Shown here piece after piece: positions 46,726 through 58,024 of a DNA stretch of 64,000 nt. Position numbers and translations under genes: made by a program. Within the stretch, counting starts at the first letter, position 1. The number at the start of each line of letters is the position of its first letter. The stretch is taken from the NCBI RefSeq assembly GCF_016735675.1, contig NZ_JAERSG010000002.1, positions 620,001 through 684,000 of the forward strand, read 5' to 3'. This DNA is from Nocardioides baculatus (GTDB taxonomy: Bacteria; Actinomycetota; Actinomycetes; Propionibacteriales; Nocardioidaceae). The notes below the pieces were generated by a model, which had not been told where the DNA came from, did not search any database, and saw only the letters and a program-made list of their open reading frames with translations.

Positions 46726-48248
46726 TCACGGCCTCCTCCAGACGCGTCCGTCGCGGGCGAGCATCTTGTCAGCGGACTCGGGACCCCAGGTGCCCGACTC
46801 GTAGGGCTCCGGCCGCCCCTTCTTCGCCCAGTGGGCGATCACCGGGTCGAGCAGCTTCCACGAGAGCTCGACCTCCTCGTGGCGCGGGAAGAGCGGCGGG
46901 TCGCCGAGCAGGACGTCGAGGATGAGGCGTTCGTACGCCTCGGCGCTGGCCTCGGTGAACGAGCCGCCGTAGGCGAAGTCCATGTTGACATCGCGGATCT
47001 CCATCGCGGTGCCGGGCACCTTCGCGCCGAACCGCATCGTCATGCCCTCGTCGGGCTGCACCCGGATCACGAGCGCGTTCTTGGTCAGGTCCTCGGTCGC
47101 GGTCTGCGTGAACGGCAGGTGCGGCGCCCGCTTGAACACCACGGCGACCTCGGTCACGCGGCGGCCGAGCCTCTTGCCCGTCCGCAGGTAGAACGGGACG
47201 CCGGCCCAGCGCCGGGTGTCGACGTGGACGGTGATCGCGGCGAAGGTCTCGGTGGCGGACGTCTTCTTGATGCCCTCCTCCTCGGTGAACCCGATGACCT
47301 TCTCGCCGCCGGCCCAGCCCGGGGCGTACTGCCCGCGCGCGGTGGTGGTGTCGAGCCGCGGCGGCAGCTGCGCCGACCGCAGCACCTTCTGCTTCTCGAT
47401 GCGCAGGCTCTCGGCGTCGAAGGCGACGGGCTCCTCCATCGCGACGAGCGCCATCAGCTGGAGGAGGTGGTTCTGGATCACGTCGCGCGCGGCGCCGATG
47501 CCGTCGTAGTAGCCGGCCCGGCCGCCGATGCCGATGTCCTCGGCCATCGTGATCTGCACGTGGTCGACGTAGTTGGAGTTCCAGATCGGCTCGAACATGT
47601 TGTTGGCGAACCGCATCGCCAGGATGTTCTGCACCGTCTCCTTGCCGAGGTAGTGGTCGATGCGGAAGATCGAGCCCGACGGGAAGACCTCGGCGAGCGT
47701 CTCGTTGAGCTCGCGCGCGGACTCGAGGTCGTGGCCGAACGGCTTCTCCACCACGACGCGCCGCCACTGGTCAGGGCCCTGCTCGGCGAGGCCGTGCTTC
47801 TTGAGCTGGCCCACCACCGTGCCGAAGAAGCCCGGCGGGATCGCCAGGTAGAACGCCATGTTGCCGCCGGTGCCTCGCAGCTCGTCGAGCTCCTCGACCG
47901 TGCGGCGGAGCTGCTCGAAGGCGTGGTCGTCGTCGAAGTTGCCGGGGACGAACCGGAAGCCCTCGGACAGCTGCTTCCACACCTCCTCACGGAACGGCGT
48001 ACGCGCGTGCTCCTTGACCGCGTCGTGCACGATCTGCGCGAAGTCCTGGTCCTCCCAGTCGCGCCGGGCGAAACCGACGAGGCTGAAGCCGGGCGGCAGC
48101 AGGCCGCGGTTGGCGAGGTCGTAGATGGCCGGCATGACCTTCTTGCGCGACAGGTCGCCGGTGACCCCGAACAGCACCATGCCGCAGGGGCCGGCGATGC
48201 GGGGGAGCCGACGGTCCTGGGGGTCCCGGAGGGGGTTGGTGTAGCTCA

Positions 48249-48249
<1 letters not shown>
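46726..48249 (-). CDS. zwf: Glucose-6-phosphate dehydrogenase
   Basis: 507-residue NADP-dependent enzyme opening the oxidative pentose phosphate branch. The coenzyme motif is MVLFGVTGDLSRKKVMPAIYDL. The substrate lysine segment is VVVEKPFGHDLESAREL, and the catalytic signature is FRIDHYLGKETVQN. It ends WGPESADKMLARDGRVWRRP. The ATG at 48249 overlaps the pgi stop by one base. Length is normal. Confidence 0.98.
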
Positions 48250-49894
<1,645 letters not shown>

Positions 49895-49898
<4 letters not shown>

Positions 49899-51010
49899 TT
49901 CCGTGCGGCCTCGAGCGAGGCGCCGAGCGTGGTCTGGAGCTCGTCCCAGGCGACGAGGAACTTGTCGACGCCCTCCTTGATCAGCACCTCGATCACGTCG
50001 TCGTAGTCGATGCCCGCCTCTGCCAGCGCGTGCATGTGCGCGTGCGCGTCGTCGTAGAACGGACGGACGCGGTCCCCGCGCACCTCGCCGTGGTCGGCGA
50101 CGGCGTCGAGGGTCTTCTCCGGCATGGTGTTGACGGTGTCCTCGACGACGAGGTCGACGACGTACATCGTGTCGTCGTAGTCGGGGTTCTTCACGCCGGT
50201 CGAGGCCCAGAGCGGGCGCTGCTTGCGGGCGCCCTCGGCCTCCAGGGCCTCCCAGCGCGGACCGCTGAAGAACTCCTCGTACATCTGGAACGCCAGACGG
50301 GCGTTGGCCACGCCGGCCTTGCCCTTGAGGTCCGCGTCGGTGCCCGGGCCCTCGGTCGTGGCGTCGAGGCGCTTGTCGATCTCGGAGTCGACGCGCGAGA
50401 CGAAGAACGAGGCGACCGAGTGGATGTCAGCGAGCGCGTGGCCGTTGTCCTTGGCCTTCTCGAGCCCGGAGACGTAGGCCTCCATCACGTTCTTGTACTG
50501 CTCGAGGCCGAAGATCAGCGTCACGTTGACCGAGATGCCGGCGGCGATGGTCTCGGTGATCGCGGGCCAGCCCTCCTTGGTCCCGGGGATCTTGATGAGC
50601 AGGTTGGGCTGGTCGACGATCTTCCAGAGCTCGGCGGCCTCGGCCACCGTCTGCTCGGTGTCGTGGGCCAGACCGGGGGAGACCTCGATGGACACGCGTC
50701 CGTCGACTCCGTCAGTCGCGTCGAAGACCGGACGCAGGACCTTGCAGGCCTCGCGCACGTCGTCGGTGGTGATCGTCTGGGTGGCCTTCTCGACGTCGGC
50801 ACCGGCCGCGGCGAGCTCGCGCACCTGCGGGTCGTAGCGCTCGCCGTCCGCCAGCGCGGCCTGGAAGATCGCGGGGTTCGACGTCACCCCGACCACGTGC
50901 TTGTTCTGCACCAGGTCGGCGAGGTTGCCCGTCTCCAGGCGCTCACGCGACAGGTCGTCGAGCCAGATGGACACCCCGGCGTCGGCCAGGTCCTTCAAGC
51001 GGTCGTTCAT
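49895..51010 (-). CDS. tal: Transaldolase
   Basis: 371-residue TIM-barrel transaldolase of the long actinobacterial type. The signature [19 protein letters not shown] is near the N-terminus. The Schiff-base lysine lies in [17 protein letters not shown], followed by [18 protein letters not shown]. It moves a dihydroxyacetone unit between sedoheptulose-7-phosphate and glyceraldehyde-3-phosphate. ATG start with AGAGGAACC upstream, 32 bp after tkt. Confidence 0.98.
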
Positions 51011-51042
51011 GTGGTTCCTCTCGTAGAGGTGGTCTGGGTGGG

Positions 51043-53160
51043 TCAGGCGGTGACGACGGCGACGCTGTCGCGTGCGGCGTCGGCGACGGCCTGGGCGGTG
51101 ATGCCGAACTCGGTGTAGATCCGGGCGTAGTCGGCGGATGCGCCGTAGTGCTCGATCGAGACGATGCGGCCGTTGTCGCCGACGAACTCACGCCAGCCCT
51201 GCTTGACGCCGGCCTCGACGGAGACGCGGGCCTTGACGGTGGGCGGGAGGACGGTGTCGCGGTAGGCCTGGTCCTGGTCCTCGAACCACTCGAGGCACGG
51301 CAGCGACACGACGCGCGCGGAGATGCCGTCCTCGGCGAGGAGGGTGCGAGCCTCGACGGCGAGCTGGACCTCCGAGCCGGTGCCGATGAGGATCACGTCG
51401 GGCGTGGCCTTCTCGGAGTCGATGAGGACGTAGCCCCCGCGGGCCACCCCCTCGGTCGACATGAACCCGTCCTCGTCGCGCGGGAAGACCGGCACGTTCT
51501 GCCGGGTCAGCACCAGGGCGGCCGGGCGGTCCGTGTGTCCGAGGATGGTCTGCCAGGCGGCGGCGGTCTCGTTGGCGTCCGCAGGGCGTACGACGTCGAG
51601 GCCGGGCATGGCGCGCAGGGCCGCGAGGTGCTCGATCGGCTGGTGCGTGGGGCCGTCCTCGCCCAGGCCGATGGAGTCGTGGGTCCAGACATAGGTCACC
51701 GGCAGCTTGCTCAGCGCCGCCACGCGCACCGAGCCGCGCATGTAGTCGGAGAACGTCAGGAACGTCCCGCCGAACACCCGGGTCAGGCGGTCGGCCGCGA
51801 TGCCGTTCATGATCGCGCCCATCCCGTGCTCGCGGATGCCGAAGTGCAGGACGCGGCCGGCGTGCGGGTCGGTGCTCCACTCGCCGACCTCGGCGACCAC
51901 AGGGCCGACCGAGGGAGCGCTGGTGATGGTCGTGTTGTTGGAGCCGGCGAGGTCGGCCGAGCCGCCCCACAGCTCCGGCAGGACCGGGGCGAGGGCGTTG
52001 ATGACCTTGCCGGACGCGGCCCGCGTGGCGACGCCCTTCTCGTCGGCGGGGAAGGTGGGAAGCGCGTCGGCGAGGTCGTCGGGCATCGCCCGACGCTTGA
52101 GCCGCTCCAGCAGCTCGGCCGACTTCTTGTGGCTCGAGGACCAGGTCGCGTAGCGCTCGTTCCACTCCGTCGACCACGCCGAACCCCGCTCGCGCAGCTC
52201 GCGGGTGCGCTCGAGGACACCTGACGGGACCTCGAAGGTCTGCGCGGGGTCGAACCCGAGGACCTCCTTGGTCGCGGCGACCTCCTCGGGGCCGAGCGCG
52301 CTGCCGTGGGCGGCCTCGGTGCCCTGCGCGTTCGGGGCGGGCCAGGCGATCACCGTGTCGAGGACGATGATCGACGGCTTGTCGCGGACGGCGTGCGCCG
52401 CGCGGATCGCGGCGTAGAGCGCGGGGACGTCCTCGACGTACTTCTTGCCGCCGTTGGTCCAGTCGACGTTCTGCACGTGCCAGCCGTAGGCCTCGTAGCG
52501 GGCGGCGACGTCCTCGGTGAACGCGATGTCGGTGTCGCCCTCGATCGAGATCCGGTTGCGGTCGTAGATCATCGTGAGGTTGCCGAGCTGCTGGGTGCCG
52601 GCGATCGAGGAGGCCTCGGAGCTGACGCCCTCCTCGAGGTCGCCGTCGGAGGCGACGACGTAGACCTGGTGGTCGAAGAGGCCCTCGCCCGCCCCGGCCG
52701 TCGGGTCGAGGAGGCCGTGGATGCGGCGGTTCGACAGGGCCATGCCGACGGCGTTGCCGACGCCCTGGCCGAGCGGCCCCGTCGTCACCTCGACGGCAGC
52801 GGTGTGGCCGAGCTCGGGGTGGCCGGGGGTCTTGGAGCCCCAGGTGCGCAGCGCCTTGAGGTCGTCGAGCTCGAGGCCGAAGCCGCCGAGGAAGAGCTGG
52901 GTGTAGAGGGTGATCGAGCTGTGCCCGCAGGACAGCACGAACCGGTCGCGGGCGACCCACTCGGGGTCGGCCGGGTCGTGCCGCATGACCTTCTGGAACA
53001 GCAGGTACGCCACCGGCGCCAGGCTCATGGCCGTGCCGGGGTGGCCGTTGCCCACCTTCTGGACGGCGTCCATCGCCAGGACCCGGGCCGTGTCGACCGC
53101 CTTGTCGTCGGTGGCGTCCCACTCGAGGGTGGCGGGCAGGGCGGACTTCGTGGTCAACAC
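51043..53160 (-). CDS. tkt: Transketolase
   Basis: 705-residue thiamine diphosphate enzyme of the pentose phosphate pathway and first gene of the tkt-tal-pgi-zwf-opcA-pgl operon. The TPP/Mg motif is [21 protein letters not shown]. The N-terminal [12 protein letters not shown], the pyrimidine domain [17 protein letters not shown] and [20 protein letters not shown] are typical. The GTG at 53160 follows GAGAGGAACT. The operon promoter should lie in the 181-bp gap shared with ctaB. Confidence 0.98.
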   Translation of the reverse strand: MLTTKSALPATLEWDATDDKAVDTARVLAMDAVQKVGNGHPGTAMSLAPVAYLLFQKVMRHDPADPEWVARDRFVLSCGHSSITLYTQLFLGGFGLELDDLKALRTWGSKTPGHPELGHTAAVEVTTGPLGQGVGNAVGMALSNRRIHGLLDPTAGAGEGLFDHQVYVVASDGDLEEGVSSEASSIAGTQQLGNLTMIYDRNRISIEGDTDIAFTEDVAARYEAYGWHVQNVDWTNGGKKYVEDVPALYAAIRAAHAVRDKPSIIVLDTVIAWPAPNAQGTEAAHGSALGPEEVAATKEVLGFDPAQTFEVPSGVLERTRELRERGSAWSTEWNERYATWSSSHKKSAELLERLKRRAMPDDLADALPTFPADEKGVATRAASGKVINALAPVLPELWGGSADLAGSNNTTITSAPSVGPVVAEVGEWSTDPHAGRVLHFGIREHGMGAIMNGIAADRLTRVFGGTFLTFSDYMRGSVRVAALSKLPVTYVWTHDSIGLGEDGPTHQPIEHLAALRAMPGLDVVRPADANETAAAWQTILGHTDRPAALVLTRQNVPVFPRDEDGFMSTEGVARGGYVLIDSEKATPDVILIGTGSEVQLAVEARTLLAEDGISARVVSLPCLEWFEDQDQAYRDTVLPPTVKARVSVEAGVKQGWREFVGDNGRIVSIEHYGASADYARIYTEFGITAQAVADAARDSVAVVTA

Positions 53161-53341
53161 AGTTCCTCTCGGTGGAGTGCAACGGGGAACACAGGCCCCT
53201 CGACTGCGAGCCTAGCGCCGTGCCCGAGTAGACTCGACCCCACCCGAGGGTGCCTCCGGACGCTGCGACGACAGGCGTTGAAACCCCTCGGTTCCCACGA
53301 TGTACCCGTCTCATCCGCACCCTTCCCGCGAGGTCCCCTCC

Positions 53342-54313
53342 GTGTCCCAAGCAGGTCCGCACGCCGACGCCTCAGCGCGGCCGTCGGACGGCGACGGCGC
53401 GGGCGTCCCCGGTCCCGAGTCCACGACGTGGCGCGACGTCGTCGGGGCCTACGTCGGCCTGACGAAGCCGCGGGTCATCGAGCTGCTCCTGCTGACGACC
53501 GTCCCGGTCATGTTCTTCGCGGACCGTGGCATCCCGGACCTGATGCTCGTCGTGTGGACCGTCATCGGCGGCACGCTGTCGGCGGGCTCTGCGTCGGCCT
53601 ACAACTGCGTCTACGACCGTGACATCGACGAGCAGATGCGGCGGACCCGGCGCCGGGCCCTGCCGCGGCACATCGTCACCGCGCGCTCGGCCCTGGTCTT
53701 CGCCACCGTGCTCGCAGTCGTCTCGACCGCGGTGCTCTGGTGGGGGGTCAACGGTCTCTCCGCGGCGCTCTCGCTGGGCGCCAACGCGTTCTACGTCTTC
53801 GTCTACACGATGCTGCTCAAGCGCCGCACGACCCAGAACATCGTCTGGGGCGGGCTGGCGGGCTGCTTCCCGGCCCTGATCGGCTGGACGGCCGTCACCG
53901 GTGAGCTCGCCTGGACACCGGTCGTGCTGTTCCTCGTCGTGTTCTTCTGGACGCCGCCGCACACGTGGGCGCTGGCGCTGCGCTACCGCGAGGACTACCG
54001 CAACGTCGACGTCCCGATGCTCCCGGTGGTCAAGCCGGCGGCCGAGGTCGGACGCCAGGTCGTCCTCTACAGCTGGGTGATGGTGGCGACGTCGCTGGCG
54101 CTCTGGCCGGTCGCCGGCACCAGCCTCGTCTACCCGGTCGCGGCGGCCGTCCTCGGCGCCGTCTTCCTCGTCGAGGCGCACCGGATGTGGCGGCGCGCGA
54201 AGACCTCGGACGCGCTCTCGGAGATCAACCCGATGCGCCTCTTCCACGCCTCCAACCTCTACCTCTCGCTGCTCTTCGTGGCCGTCGCACTGGATCCGCT
54301 GCTCGGACGCTGA
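53342..54313 (+). CDS. ctaB: Protoheme IX farnesyltransferase (heme O synthase)
   Basis: UbiA-type prenyltransferase making heme O for the aa3 oxidase. It has about nine membrane helices. The first Asp-rich motif is NCVYDRDIDEQMRRTRRRALPR. The second region is DVPMLPVV after the FFWTPPHTWALALRYREDY loop. The GTG at 53342 with GCGAGG upstream gives 323 residues; an ATG at 53300 would add 14 residues but lacks a ribosome binding site. It is divergent from tkt. TAGACT at 53229-53234 is a possible -10 element. The heme A synthase that acts next is at 56313. Confidence 0.95.
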   Translation: MSQAGPHADASARPSDGDGAGVPGPESTTWRDVVGAYVGLTKPRVIELLLLTTVPVMFFADRGIPDLMLVVWTVIGGTLSAGSASAYNCVYDRDIDEQMRRTRRRALPRHIVTARSALVFATVLAVVSTAVLWWGVNGLSAALSLGANAFYVFVYTMLLKRRTTQNIVWGGLAGCFPALIGWTAVTGELAWTPVVLFLVVFFWTPPHTWALALRYREDYRNVDVPMLPVVKPAAEVGRQVVLYSWVMVATSLALWPVAGTSLVYPVAAAVLGAVFLVEAHRMWRRAKTSDALSEINPMRLFHASNLYLSLLFVAVALDPLLGR

Positions 54314-54319
54314 CAATCT

Positions 54320-54378
54320 CTTGAGACGTTGTCCCGGGTCTGCGAAGACTCTGGGCGTCTTCTTGAGACGTTGCCCCG
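54320..54378. promoter_or_regulatory. Direct repeat pair upstream of secreted repeat protein
   Basis: CTTGAGACGTTGTCCCG (54320-54336) recurs as CTTGAGACGTTGCCCCG (54362-54378), 16 of 17 bases alike and exactly 42 bp (four helical turns) apart. Both lie in the 148-bp gap between ctaB and the secreted protein gene starting at 54462. Spacing by whole turns suggests two bound regulator dimers on one DNA face; the regulator is unknown. Confidence 0.45.
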
Positions 54379-54461
54379 TGCCCGGCCCGTGCCGATCTCG
54401 TTCAATCGAAGACCGGGGTGGGCATCAGGGCCTGCCCCTGACTTTGGGGAGCACCAGGACA

Positions 54462-55805
54462 ATGACTTCAGTGGCAACACGCGGCAACCGCGCCGTGTCG
54501 AGAGCGGTGACGCTCGTCCTCGCGGTGGGCTTCGCCGTCGTGGGCGTGGCGGGGGCCGCGAGCGCCCACCACAACACGGTGACCGGCACGGTGACGTGCA
54601 AGTCGGGTGGCGGCTGGACCGTGACCTGGACCGTGCAGAACAGCGAGACCATCTCGGAGACGATCACCCAGTCCAACCGGACGTCCGTGATCCCGGTCGG
54701 CACGGTGATCGCGGGTTCGCAGAAGAAGACCGTGACCGAGACGGTGACCACGAAGCCGACCTCCGCGATCAACCTCACGGTTAAGGGCAAGTGGGTCCGC
54801 GACGGCCAGAACATCTACTCGACCAATGGCGACTCGGTCGAGGTCAGCGAGTTCAGCGACGGCTGCAACGTCACCACCGTGACCGCGCCGACCGTGCCGG
54901 TGATCGACGACTGCGGCCCGAACAACGCCCACTTCGGCACGGTTCCGTCGGGCCCGTGGACCTCGAAGCTCAACCCCGACGGCAGCATCACCATCACCGC
55001 CAACCCGGGCTACAAGTTCACCAACGGCCAGACCTCGGTGACCTACCCCAAGCCGACCGACAGCAACGCTCCGTGCCCCGTGGGGATCCCCCAGGTGCCG
55101 GTCATCGACGACTGCGGTCCTGGCAATGCGCGCTACGGCACGGTGCCGAGCGGCCAGTGGACGTCGGTGGTCAACCCCGACGGCAGCATCACGATCACGG
55201 CCGACGCGGGCTACTCGTTCCCGAACGGCCAGACCACGGTGAAGCTGCCGGTGCCGACCGACAGCAACACGCCGTGCCCAGCCGTCGTGCCGACGGTGCC
55301 GGTGATCGATGACTGCGGTCCTAGCAACGCGCGCTACGGCACGGTGCCGAGCGGTCCGTGGACGTCGGTGGTCAACCCCGACCGCAGCCTGACGATCACG
55401 GCCGACACCGGCTACGCGTTCCCCGGCGGTCAGGCAGCAGTGACCCTTCCGGCGCCTGCCGACAGCAACGTCGCGTGCCCGGTGGTGACGCCCCCGGTCG
55501 TCACCCCGCCCGAGGTCCTGCCCGCGCAGGTGCTCGTCGTGAAGGCCGGCGCGCGCCGCATCGACAAGTGCGGTCGCCAGGGTGACCTCTTCAAGGTCGC
55601 GAAGAAGTCCGGCGTCGTCTACACGGTCAAGGGCAAGGTGCTGCGCCAAGGCGTCTGGCTGAAGGCACGCACCCGCACGGTGAAGGTCCGCGCGAGCGCG
55701 GCCGACGCGTCGTACCGCCTCCGGGGCAAGTCCGTGTGGAAGCTCTCGTTCACCAACAGGTCGTGCGCGAAGGCTCCCGAGGTCGCGCCGAGCACCGGAT
55801 CGTGA
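54462..55805 (+). CDS. Secreted protein with three 67-residue tandem repeats
   Basis: Unrecognised 447-residue exported protein. A signal peptide (about 1-36, ending ASA-H) and a Thr-rich beta domain (37-140) precede three tandem copies starting at residues 145, 212 and 279. Each copy is 67 residues and reads VPVIDDCGPxNARYGTVPSG, then NPDGSITITADxGY and PTDSNxPCP, with two cysteines per repeat that may pair. A Pro/Val linker leads to a basic C-terminal domain (VKAGARRIDKCGRQGDLF, KGKVLRQGVWLKARTRTVKV) and the end VAPSTGS. It overlaps the sortase-like gene by one base. Confidence 0.75.
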   Translation: MTSVATRGNRAVSRAVTLVLAVGFAVVGVAGAASAHHNTVTGTVTCKSGGGWTVTWTVQNSETISETITQSNRTSVIPVGTVIAGSQKKTVTETVTTKPTSAINLTVKGKWVRDGQNIYSTNGDSVEVSEFSDGCNVTTVTAPTVPVIDDCGPNNAHFGTVPSGPWTSKLNPDGSITITANPGYKFTNGQTSVTYPKPTDSNAPCPVGIPQVPVIDDCGPGNARYGTVPSGQWTSVVNPDGSITITADAGYSFPNGQTTVKLPVPTDSNTPCPAVVPTVPVIDDCGPSNARYGTVPSGPWTSVVNPDRSLTITADTGYAFPGGQAAVTLPAPADSNVACPVVTPPVVTPPEVLPAQVLVVKAGARRIDKCGRQGDLFKVAKKSGVVYTVKGKVLRQGVWLKARTRTVKVRASAADASYRLRGKSVWKLSFTNRSCAKAPEVAPSTGS

Positions 55806-56290
55806 TGCGACGCACCGTCGCCGCGATCACGCTCTGCGCGTCGGTGCTCCTGCCCGCCGGTCAGGGTGCGGCACTCGCTGCCGCCCCTGACCGGCTCACG
55901 ATCGCCCGCACCGGGACCGACGCCGTGGTCGTCGAGGTGGCGTCGCGGGGCGACACGCTCGCGGTCGGCTCGCGGCTCCGTGGCACGGTCTACACCTGGT
56001 CGAAGGGCGACCCGCCCTGCGACCCCAGCGGGAGCACCGTGTACGCCGGCCACGCCTGGCGGGCCGGCCACGGTGTCGCCGACAGGTGGGGGCAGCTGCG
56101 CCCGGGCGACCGGATCAAGGTCGCCGGCTGCCGGTTCGAGGTGACCCGACGGGAGTACTGGCCGGCCAGGCGCCGGATGGGGCACCTCTACTCGGTGTCC
56201 GGACCGCCACGGATCGTGCTGGTGGGCTGCAAGGCCGACGACTACAGCAAGCGGACCGTGGTGTTCGCCCGCAAGCTCGGACGCAGCTGA
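55805..56290 (+). CDS. Sortase-like exported protein (class E/F type)
   Basis: 161-residue protein with a signal peptide (about 1-27) and a compact sortase-like beta-barrel. STVYAGHAWRAGHG holds His83. DRWGQLRPGDRIKVAGCRFEV matches the strand before the groove. IVLVGCKADDYSKRTVVFARK gives Cys142 and Arg150, completing the His-Cys-Arg triad. The usual TLxTC is VLVGC. It starts at a TGATG overlap with the repeat protein gene, so that protein is its likely partner or substrate. No membrane anchor beyond the signal is seen. Transpeptidase activity is inferred. Confidence 0.7.
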   Translation: MRRTVAAITLCASVLLPAGQGAALAAAPDRLTIARTGTDAVVVEVASRGDTLAVGSRLRGTVYTWSKGDPPCDPSGSTVYAGHAWRAGHGVADRWGQLRPGDRIKVAGCRFEVTRREYWPARRRMGHLYSVSGPPRIVLVGCKADDYSKRTVVFARKLGRS

Positions 56291-56312
56291 GCCCGAGTCC
56301 GGGTCCGGGTCG

Positions 56313-57245
56313 TCAGGGAAGGCGCGTGGCCGCCCTCGGCTGCTCCTGCCCGTCCGCGCGCGCCTCGTGGTGCGCGTGGTGGGGCAGGACGGCCAGGGCG
56401 ATCCGGGCCAGCCCGGCGGCGAGCAGGGCGGCGCCCAGCATGTGCAGGGCGACCAGGCCGACCGGCAGGTCGAGCCAGTACTGCACCCAGCCGAGCACGC
56501 CCTGCAGCACCTCGATGAGCAGCACCAGGCCGGTGACGCGGGCGAGCCACGGGTGGCCACCGCGCAGGGCCACCACGAGCAGCGCGACGGTCAGCGCCAC
56601 CAGCACGTAGACGGCGTACGCGTGCACGTGCGAGACGGTGGCCGGGTCCAGACCGTTGCGGGGCGACTCGGTGTCACCGGCGTGGGGCCCGGCGCCCGTG
56701 ACGACCGTGCCGAGGTAGAGCACGACCCAGCCGCTCACGAGCGTCGCCCACGCCAGCGCGCGCGGCAGGGGAGGGGCAGCCGTGCGGTCCGGGCTGCGCA
56801 GCTCGTCGACCAGCGCCACGCAGACCATGATCATCGCCATCGACAGCAGGAAGTGGCCCGCGACGATCCACGGGTTGAGGTCGGTCAGGACGGTGATGCC
56901 ACCGATGACGGCCTGCAGCGGGATGCCGAGGCCGATCACGAGCGAGAGCCGCGTCGCCCGGCGGTGGGCGGCTCCGAGCGCCGCGAGGAAGCAGAGCACG
57001 GCGATCGCTGCGAGCGCGAAGGTCAACATCCGGTTGCCGAACTCGATGACGCCGTGGACGCCGAGCTCGCCATGGGCGACGTAGGACTCGTCGGAGCAGC
57101 GCGGCCACGTCGGGCACCCGAGGCCAGAGCCGGTGAGGCGTACGGCGGCACCGGTCACCACGATGCCGATGTTGGCGACGAGGTTCGCGAGCGCCAGGGG
57201 CCAGAGGTGGCGCGAGAGGCGTTGCAGGACTACGGACACGGTCAC
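56313..57245 (-). CDS. ctaA: Heme A synthase (CtaA/COX15)
   Basis: 310-residue, eight-helix membrane enzyme oxidising the heme O methyl group to make heme A for cytochrome c oxidase. Heme-ligand histidines appear in GELGVHGVIEFGNRML, IVAGHFLLSMAMI, VSHVHAYAVYVLVAL and GLVALHMLGAALLA. Loop cysteine GCPTWPRC gives a pair in the first external loop. The GTG at 57245 overlaps the permease stop by 4 bp, making it the last gene of an ABC-permease-ctaA operon. Confidence 0.93.
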   Translation of the reverse strand: MTVSVVLQRLSRHLWPLALANLVANIGIVVTGAAVRLTGSGLGCPTWPRCSDESYVAHGELGVHGVIEFGNRMLTFALAAIAVLCFLAALGAAHRRATRLSLVIGLGIPLQAVIGGITVLTDLNPWIVAGHFLLSMAMIMVCVALVDELRSPDRTAAPPLPRALAWATLVSGWVVLYLGTVVTGAGPHAGDTESPRNGLDPATVSHVHAYAVYVLVALTVALLVVALRGGHPWLARVTGLVLLIEVLQGVLGWVQYWLDLPVGLVALHMLGAALLAAGLARIALAVLPHHAHHEARADGQEQPRAATRLP

Positions 57246-58024
57246 TCCCACCTGAAGGTCCGGGCGGTCAGGACGGTGCCCACGGCCGCCCAGACGGCGA
57301 GCACGAGGAGGGACCGTACGTCGACGGTCGCGTCGACCAGCGCGGAGCGCAGGGCCTCGCCGAGCGCGCCCGAGGGGAGCCACTGGATCACGGTCCCCGC
57401 GGAGCCGTAGGTCGTCGTCGGCAGCACGACGCCACCGCCCGCCATCAGCAGCAGGTAGACCAGGTTGGCGAGGGCGAGGGTGGCCTCGGCCCGCAGCACG
57501 CCCGCGACGAAGAGACCGAGGGCGGCGAAGGCCGCCGTGCCGAGGGCGACCGCCAGGACCAGCGCGAGGATGGACGTGGGCGGGTGCGCGAGGGAGGGCC
57601 GCCAGCCCAGAGCGAGGCCCACGACGACCAGCACCACGAGCTGGAGGGCGACGACGTTGAGGAGCGCGACGACCTTGCCCAGCAGCAGGCCGTGCCGGGG
57701 GAGGGGCGAGGACCCCAGGAGCTTGATCACGCCGTAGCGACGCTCGAAGCCGGTCGCGATCGCGATGGAGGTGAAGGCGGTGGACATCACGGCGAGCGCG
57801 AGCACACCCGGGGTCAGGACGTCGACCGCCCGGTGCCCGTCGAGGTCGAGGCCGAGCCGTCCCGCGGCTGCCACGCCGCCGACGAGGACGATGACCGGGA
57901 TCACGATGGCGAGCAGCAGCTGCTCGCCGTTGCGCAGCATCAGCCGCGCCTCCATCCGGGCCTGTGACAGGACCATGCGCGACAGCGGGGCGGCGCCGGG
58001 TGCCGGTGTGAACGTCGCGCTCAT
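57242..58024 (-). CDS. ABC-2 type transporter permease
   Basis: 260-residue membrane subunit with about six helices in the ABC-2 arrangement. The N-terminal cytoplasmic QARMEARLMLRNGEQLLL precedes the first helix and YGVIKLLGSSPLPRHGLLLGKV forms the coupling segment. The ATG at 58024 overlaps the ATPase stop by 4 bp, and its own stop overlaps ctaA. The substrate is unknown; linkage to ctaA suggests a role near heme/oxidase biogenesis, by inference. Confidence 0.88.
   Translation of the reverse strand: MSATFTPAPGAAPLSRMVLSQARMEARLMLRNGEQLLLAIVIPVIVLVGGVAAAGRLGLDLDGHRAVDVLTPGVLALAVMSTAFTSIAIATGFERRYGVIKLLGSSPLPRHGLLLGKVVALLNVVALQLVVLVVVGLALGWRPSLAHPPTSILALVLAVALGTAAFAALGLFVAGVLRAEATLALANLVYLLLMAGGGVVLPTTTYGSAGTVIQWLPSGALGEALRSALVDATVDVRSLLVLAVWAAVGTVLTARTFRWE

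Noticed and set aside
55770..55805. LPxTG-type sorting signal at the end of the repeat protein
   Set aside because: APSTGS ends the protein with no hydrophobic helix or positive tail after it, so it is not a canonical signal. Kept only as a hint in the sortase finding.
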